DNA from: CBDFHC01 sp965247585
Lineage (GTDB): Bacteria; Chloroflexota; Dehalococcoidia; Lucifugimonadales; GCA-2712585
Direction of reading: 5' to 3'
Length of the DNA stretch: 64,000 nucleotides
NCBI GenBank assembly: GCA_965247585.1
Contig: CBDFHC010000003.1
Location: 124,001 to 188,000 of the forward strand
The notes beneath the pieces are model-generated. The model made no database searches. It was given only the letters and a program-made list of their open reading frames with translations, and was not told the DNA's origin. Positions 61,170 to 64,000 of this stretch are shown piece after piece. The position numbers were made by a program, and so were the translations under genes. How positions within the stretch are numbered: the first letter of the stretch is position 1; the number at the start of each line of letters is the position of its first letter.

Positions 61170-62393
61170 ATGCCCGCTCTGGAAAGCATCCGAGTCGTGG
61201 ACCTCACCCGCACCATCGCCGGCCCCTTCTGCACCCAGCTCATGGGCGACATGGGCGCCGACATAATCAAAATAGAAGAACCCACCCACGGCGATGAGAC
61301 CCGCTCCTGGCCGCCCTTCTGGAACAGCGAAAGCACCCAGTTCCTCTCCTTCAACAGGAACAAACGCAGCGTCGCCGTCAACCTCAAATCGACTCCAGGC
61401 GTCCAGTTCGTCCTCGACCTCGCCGCCACCGCCGATGTCTTCATCGAGAGCTTTCGCACCGGTGCGCTGGACCGCCTCGGCCTGGGGTACGACGCCGTCA
61501 AGCAGCGCAACCCTCGAATCGTCTACTGCTCCATCTCCGGCTTCGGCCGCACCGGCCCCCTCGCCGAAAAGCCCGGCTACGACCTCATCATCCAGGCATA
61601 CTCCGGCCTCATGTCCCTCACCGGCGATCCTAACGGTCCGCCTCAGCGCGTCGGCTTCTCCCTGGTGGACCTCTTCACCGGCACCTTGGCCTACGGCAGC
61701 ATCCTCACCGCCCTCTACCACCGCCACGAGACCGGGCAGGGCCAGTGGATAGACACCTCGTTGCTGGACGGACAGGTCGCCGCCCTCAGCTACCACGCCA
61801 CCGGCTACATGGCCACCGGCGTCGAGCCCCACCGTCTCGGCTCAGCTCACCCCAGCCTGGTCCCCTACCAGACCTTCCCCTCCTCTGACGGCTACTTCAT
61901 CCTCGGATGCGCCAACGACGGTCTCTGGACCCGCCTCTGCGGCGCTATCGCCCGCCCCGACCTCCTGGACGACCCTCGCTTCAAGACCAACACCCTACGC
62001 GTCCAACACCGTGACGCCTGCGTAAATCTGCTAAGCGACCATTTCTTGGCTCAACCCGCCGCCCGCTGGGTGGAAACCATCTCCCAGGCCGGCGTCCCAT
62101 GCGGCCCCATCAACACCGTCTCCCAGGTAGTCAACGACCCTCAGGTACACGCCCGGAACATGATATCCAGCCTACCCCATCCAGAGGTCCCGGACCTCCG
62201 GGTCCCCGGCCCTCCCATGAAACTCCAGTCCACCCCGCCAATCCTCCGCCGCCCGCCGCCCCTCCTCGGCCAGCACACCGAAGAAATCCTACAAGAGCTG
62301 GGCTACTCCCAAGAACAAATGAATGAGCTACGCCGGGCGGACGCCATCCCCGGCCCTGCCCTTACTCCATCCCCCTCTCCTGCCGATGGCTAG
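61170..62393 (+). CDS. Class III CoA-transferase (CaiB/BaiF family)
   Basis: 407 residues: IRVVDLTRTIAGPFCTQLMG, MGADIIKIEEPTHGDETRSW, NKRSVAVNLKS, SISGFGRTGPLAEKPGYDLI, TGQGQWIDTSLLDG. Catalytic Asp167 in SLVDLFTG. Closest in form to succinyl-CoA or formyl-CoA transferases. GGAGG before the ATG. Separate from the upstream pair by the repeat array, so probably its own transcript. Confidence 0.93.
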   Translation: MPALESIRVVDLTRTIAGPFCTQLMGDMGADIIKIEEPTHGDETRSWPPFWNSESTQFLSFNRNKRSVAVNLKSTPGVQFVLDLAATADVFIESFRTGALDRLGLGYDAVKQRNPRIVYCSISGFGRTGPLAEKPGYDLIIQAYSGLMSLTGDPNGPPQRVGFSLVDLFTGTLAYGSILTALYHRHETGQGQWIDTSLLDGQVAALSYHATGYMATGVEPHRLGSAHPSLVPYQTFPSSDGYFILGCANDGLWTRLCGAIARPDLLDDPRFKTNTLRVQHRDACVNLLSDHFLAQPAARWVETISQAGVPCGPINTVSQVVNDPQVHARNMISSLPHPEVPDLRVPGPPMKLQSTPPILRRPPPLLGQHTEEILQELGYSQEQMNELRRADAIPGPALTPSPSPADG

Positions 62394-62434
62394 AGCGTCG
62401 CCTGCGAACTCGGTCACACCATCTCGATTCTAAC

Positions 62435-62791
62435 TCAGCTCTCCCGTTCCAACTCCAGAATACTCAATGCTTTTTGTAGCTCAGACACAACTTGCGGAAC
62501 ACGGCCGGTCACCGTGCTCCATACCACTTCTAGGTCCACTCCAAAGTAGGCATGAATGAGCACGTCTCTCATTCCGGCCATGTCACGCCAAGGCACCTCG
62601 GGAAACCTCGAACGATCGTCATCGGGTATAAGTTTTACCGCTTCGCCTGCAATCTCGAAAGCGCGCACGACGGCGAAGGTCGTCTTATCATCTTGGGAAA
62701 AGGATTCATAATCCATCCCTTCCACAAAGTCGTGCGCCTTTTCCAACGCCGCCAAGGCATCTCTCATATAGTCCAGCGGCGTCCGATTCAT
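62435..62791 (-). CDS. hepT: HEPN toxin of a MntA/HepT module
   Basis: 118 residues of the HepT (DUF86) family: MNRTPLDYMRDALAALEKAH and the RNase motif RX4HXY at Arg75-His80-Tyr82 (MRDVLIHAYF). In characterised modules HepT cuts RNA and is silenced by MntA, which AMPylates the Tyr. The start at 62791 overlaps the mntA stop by 4 bp; an ATG further upstream lies inside mntA. Confidence 0.92.
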   Translation of the reverse strand: MNRTPLDYMRDALAALEKAHDFVEGMDYESFSQDDKTTFAVVRAFEIAGEAVKLIPDDDRSRFPEVPWRDMAGMRDVLIHAYFGVDLEVVWSTVTGRVPQVVSELQKALSILELERES

Positions 62792-63105
62792 ACCCCTACG
62801 ACTTCCTCCAGGATACACGCTCCAATTCCCGGCTTCAGGGCATCCTTCATCACCAAGTCCACCTTGACCCCCAAATGCTCGGATAGCTCTCTTTGCAGCG
62901 CTACAAACTCTAGCAAGTCAGGTTTCTCAACAAACTCGATCAGAACATCAACGTCGCTGCCGTCTTGTTCCTCACCTCGTACGTAGGAGCCGAATAGTCC
63001 CAGCGTCTTCACCTGATAGCGCTCCGTCAGGCTTGGGAGGTGACGGCGCAACTTCCCAGCAAATTCCTTCGCCTTACCTTGGAGTTCACGTGCTGATTCT
63101 GTCAT
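62788..63105 (-). CDS. mntA: MntA-type minimal nucleotidyltransferase antitoxin
   Basis: 105 residues with LGLFGSYVRGEEQDGSDVDV: Gly39-Ser40 and metal-binding Asp51 and Asp53, third acidic residue in KVDLVMKD. It transfers AMP from ATP to HepT and neutralises it. Upstream of, and overlapping, hepT. Confidence 0.93.
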   Translation of the reverse strand: MTESARELQGKAKEFAGKLRRHLPSLTERYQVKTLGLFGSYVRGEEQDGSDVDVLIEFVEKPDLLEFVALQRELSEHLGVKVDLVMKDALKPGIGACILEEVVGV

Positions 63106-63204
63106 GGCTGTTAACTTAATCTACCACCAATGGAAAACCGCATCACATAACCTTCTTGGGCTCTTCCGACAGCTTCTGCCTGTCACCCTGCCCCTCAGCT
63201 ACCC

Positions 63205-63540
63205 CTAAAGCCCCATTATCCACCCCTCCGCCTGCACCGCCTCCACAAACCTGAACCCCGCCCGTTCCGCGAACATCCGGTCCACCTCCGTGTCCCCCAC
63301 GTGGTAGCATTCCTCCGAAGGAAATTCCTTCCTCACATCCTCCAACCGGTGCTTCAGCACCGTGAAACCCGGCTCAATCCCCTGCGACGCCCACACTTCC
63401 CGCTGAAACGACAGCGTCCTGTCAGAGCAGCTACCCACCAGCCACCCCGCAACCAACAGCCTCTGCACCATCGCCATCGTCACCGGGCCCGGCGGGTCCC
63501 CCAACTCCAGCGTCCCGTCTATGTCAAAGCTCACCAGCAT
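63205..63540 (-). CDS. Small HAD-superfamily hydrolase-like protein
   Basis: 111 residues. N-terminal VSFDIDGTLELGDP supplies the nucleophile Asp6 and Asp8; GSCSDRTLSFQ is motif II and HVGDTEVDRMFAERAGF motif IV. It has no cap domain and is shorter than most HAD phosphatases. GDTEVD suggests Mg-dependent phosphatase chemistry; substrate unknown. Confidence 0.8.
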   Translation of the reverse strand: MLVSFDIDGTLELGDPPGPVTMAMVQRLLVAGWLVGSCSDRTLSFQREVWASQGIEPGFTVLKHRLEDVRKEFPSEECYHVGDTEVDRMFAERAGFRFVEAVQAEGWIMGL

Positions 63541-63616
63541 CGGTTGAACGCCCAGTCCTTTCCCAATCGACTACAGCGGTATCGTTGTAAACAGCGCACG
63601 AAAGAACCCCCAACAC

Positions 63617-64000
63617 CTACCCCGGATACCGCCACACCTCACCCCGGGGCGCCTCGTCCGATAGCTTGAACTGCGGCAGCGTCAGCCCATCCTCCATATC
63701 CTGAAACACCACCTCCACCCGCTTGCCAATCGCCACGTTCTCCTCGTCCTCCGGCGTCATCGACTCCTTCAGCAAGTTCGCCGTGAACCGCAGCCCGTCC
63801 CCCTCCCCCGGCTTCCCACTCTGCTCGTCCAGCTCCACCAGCACAATCGGGAACGGCGTCCAGTCCTTAAACCCCGGCAGCACCGCGTGGGCCACAATCT
63901 GGTAGCTGTAGATGCTCCCCTTACCGCTCACCGTCTCCCACTCCCACTGCATCGAGGCGCACCACGGGCACGCCGGTCCCGGCTCCCCTCGAAGCAGACC
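63617..64000 (-). CDS. DUF35-type zinc-ribbon/OB-fold acyl-CoA-associated protein, 5' end outside window
   Basis: The frame is open to the window edge; the visible 127 residues start LLRGEPGPACPWCAS (a CxxC half of a rubredoxin-like ribbon) and continue MQWEWETVSGKGSIYSYQIV, FPIVLVELDEQSG, GKRVEVVFQDMEDGLTLPQF, the OB-fold. DUF35 proteins partner thiolases or hydroxymethylglutaryl-CoA synthase-like enzymes and bind acyl-CoA. The partner gene is probably beyond the edge. Confidence 0.88.
   Translation of the reverse strand, partial: GLLRGEPGPACPWCASMQWEWETVSGKGSIYSYQIVAHAVLPGFKDWTPFPIVLVELDEQSGKPGEGDGLRFTANLLKESMTPEDEENVAIGKRVEVVFQDMEDGLTLPQFKLSDEAPRGEVWRYPG

Overview
The window looks like one piece of a GC-rich genome from an environmental bacterium, most likely Chloroflexota of the Dehalococcoidia/SAR202 kind. 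That is inference from gene content: several class III (CaiB/BaiF) CoA-transferases, three luciferase-like flavin/F420 oxidoreductases, amidases, orphan thiamine-diphosphate enzymes, an Ldh_2/LhgO pair, archaeal-type pilus ATPase remnants and a T-box leader. I found no rRNA or tRNA gene. Only lepA and the leu genes are clear core functions; the rest is mostly small-molecule catabolism.

Layout. 1-2504: 3'-truncated NB-ARC/TPR gene (minus). 2730-9502: amidase, membrane-anchored nuclease-like protein, ABM monooxygenase, CoA-transferase, DUF1989 protein, LLM oxidoreductase, carboxymuconolactone-decarboxylase-like protein. 10094-18175: AtzE/AtzG-like amidase pair, second LLM enzyme, Ldh_2 plus LhgO, then pxpCBA (5-oxoprolinase). 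18444-24910: parts of a sodium-pumping decarboxylase (gamma, beta, biotin carrier), interrupted by an AT-richer unknown gene, then a dehydrogenase and an aminotransferase. 25332-30011: P-loop NTPase/TPR two-gene unit, membrane protein, lipoprotein pseudogene. 30320-39585: dehydroquinase-like protein, oxaloacetate decarboxylase, two duplicated ABM genes, lepA, amidohydrolase, TPP enzyme. 39965-47660: T-box-controlled leucine pathway (leuA, C, D, B) with ridA, a decayed antitoxin/PIN toxin module and a small membrane gene interspersed. 47657-51466: decayed FlaI/FlaJ-like genes, response regulator, zinc ribbon, cyclic-nucleotide-binding protein. 51463-64000: LLM and TPP enzymes, amidohydrolase, IS630 element, three CoA-transferases (two forming a likely heterodimer), MntA/HepT, HAD-like protein and a DUF35 gene running off the edge.

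The most unusual property is the intergenic DNA. Six short sequence modules (called A-F here) recur dozens of times, always in the same orientation whatever the direction of the flanking genes, and in a preferred head-to-tail order A-B-C-D-A or A-F. Module cores: A, CTGAGGGTGTCCCTCAG; B, GGTGGGAACCACCAACCTG; C, GATGATAGCCGCCACTC; D, GTGAGGATCGAAGAATCTGG; E, CTCATCCTGAGGCTCTCGAA; F, a CCCTTCCTGG/CCAGGAAGGG hairpin followed by GGATGGTCGA. A second theme is gene decay: several genes are interrupted by in-frame TAG codons at positions where glutamine (CAG) is expected, plus frameshifts. TAG is also the ordinary stop of many intact genes here, so decay is the simplest reading.
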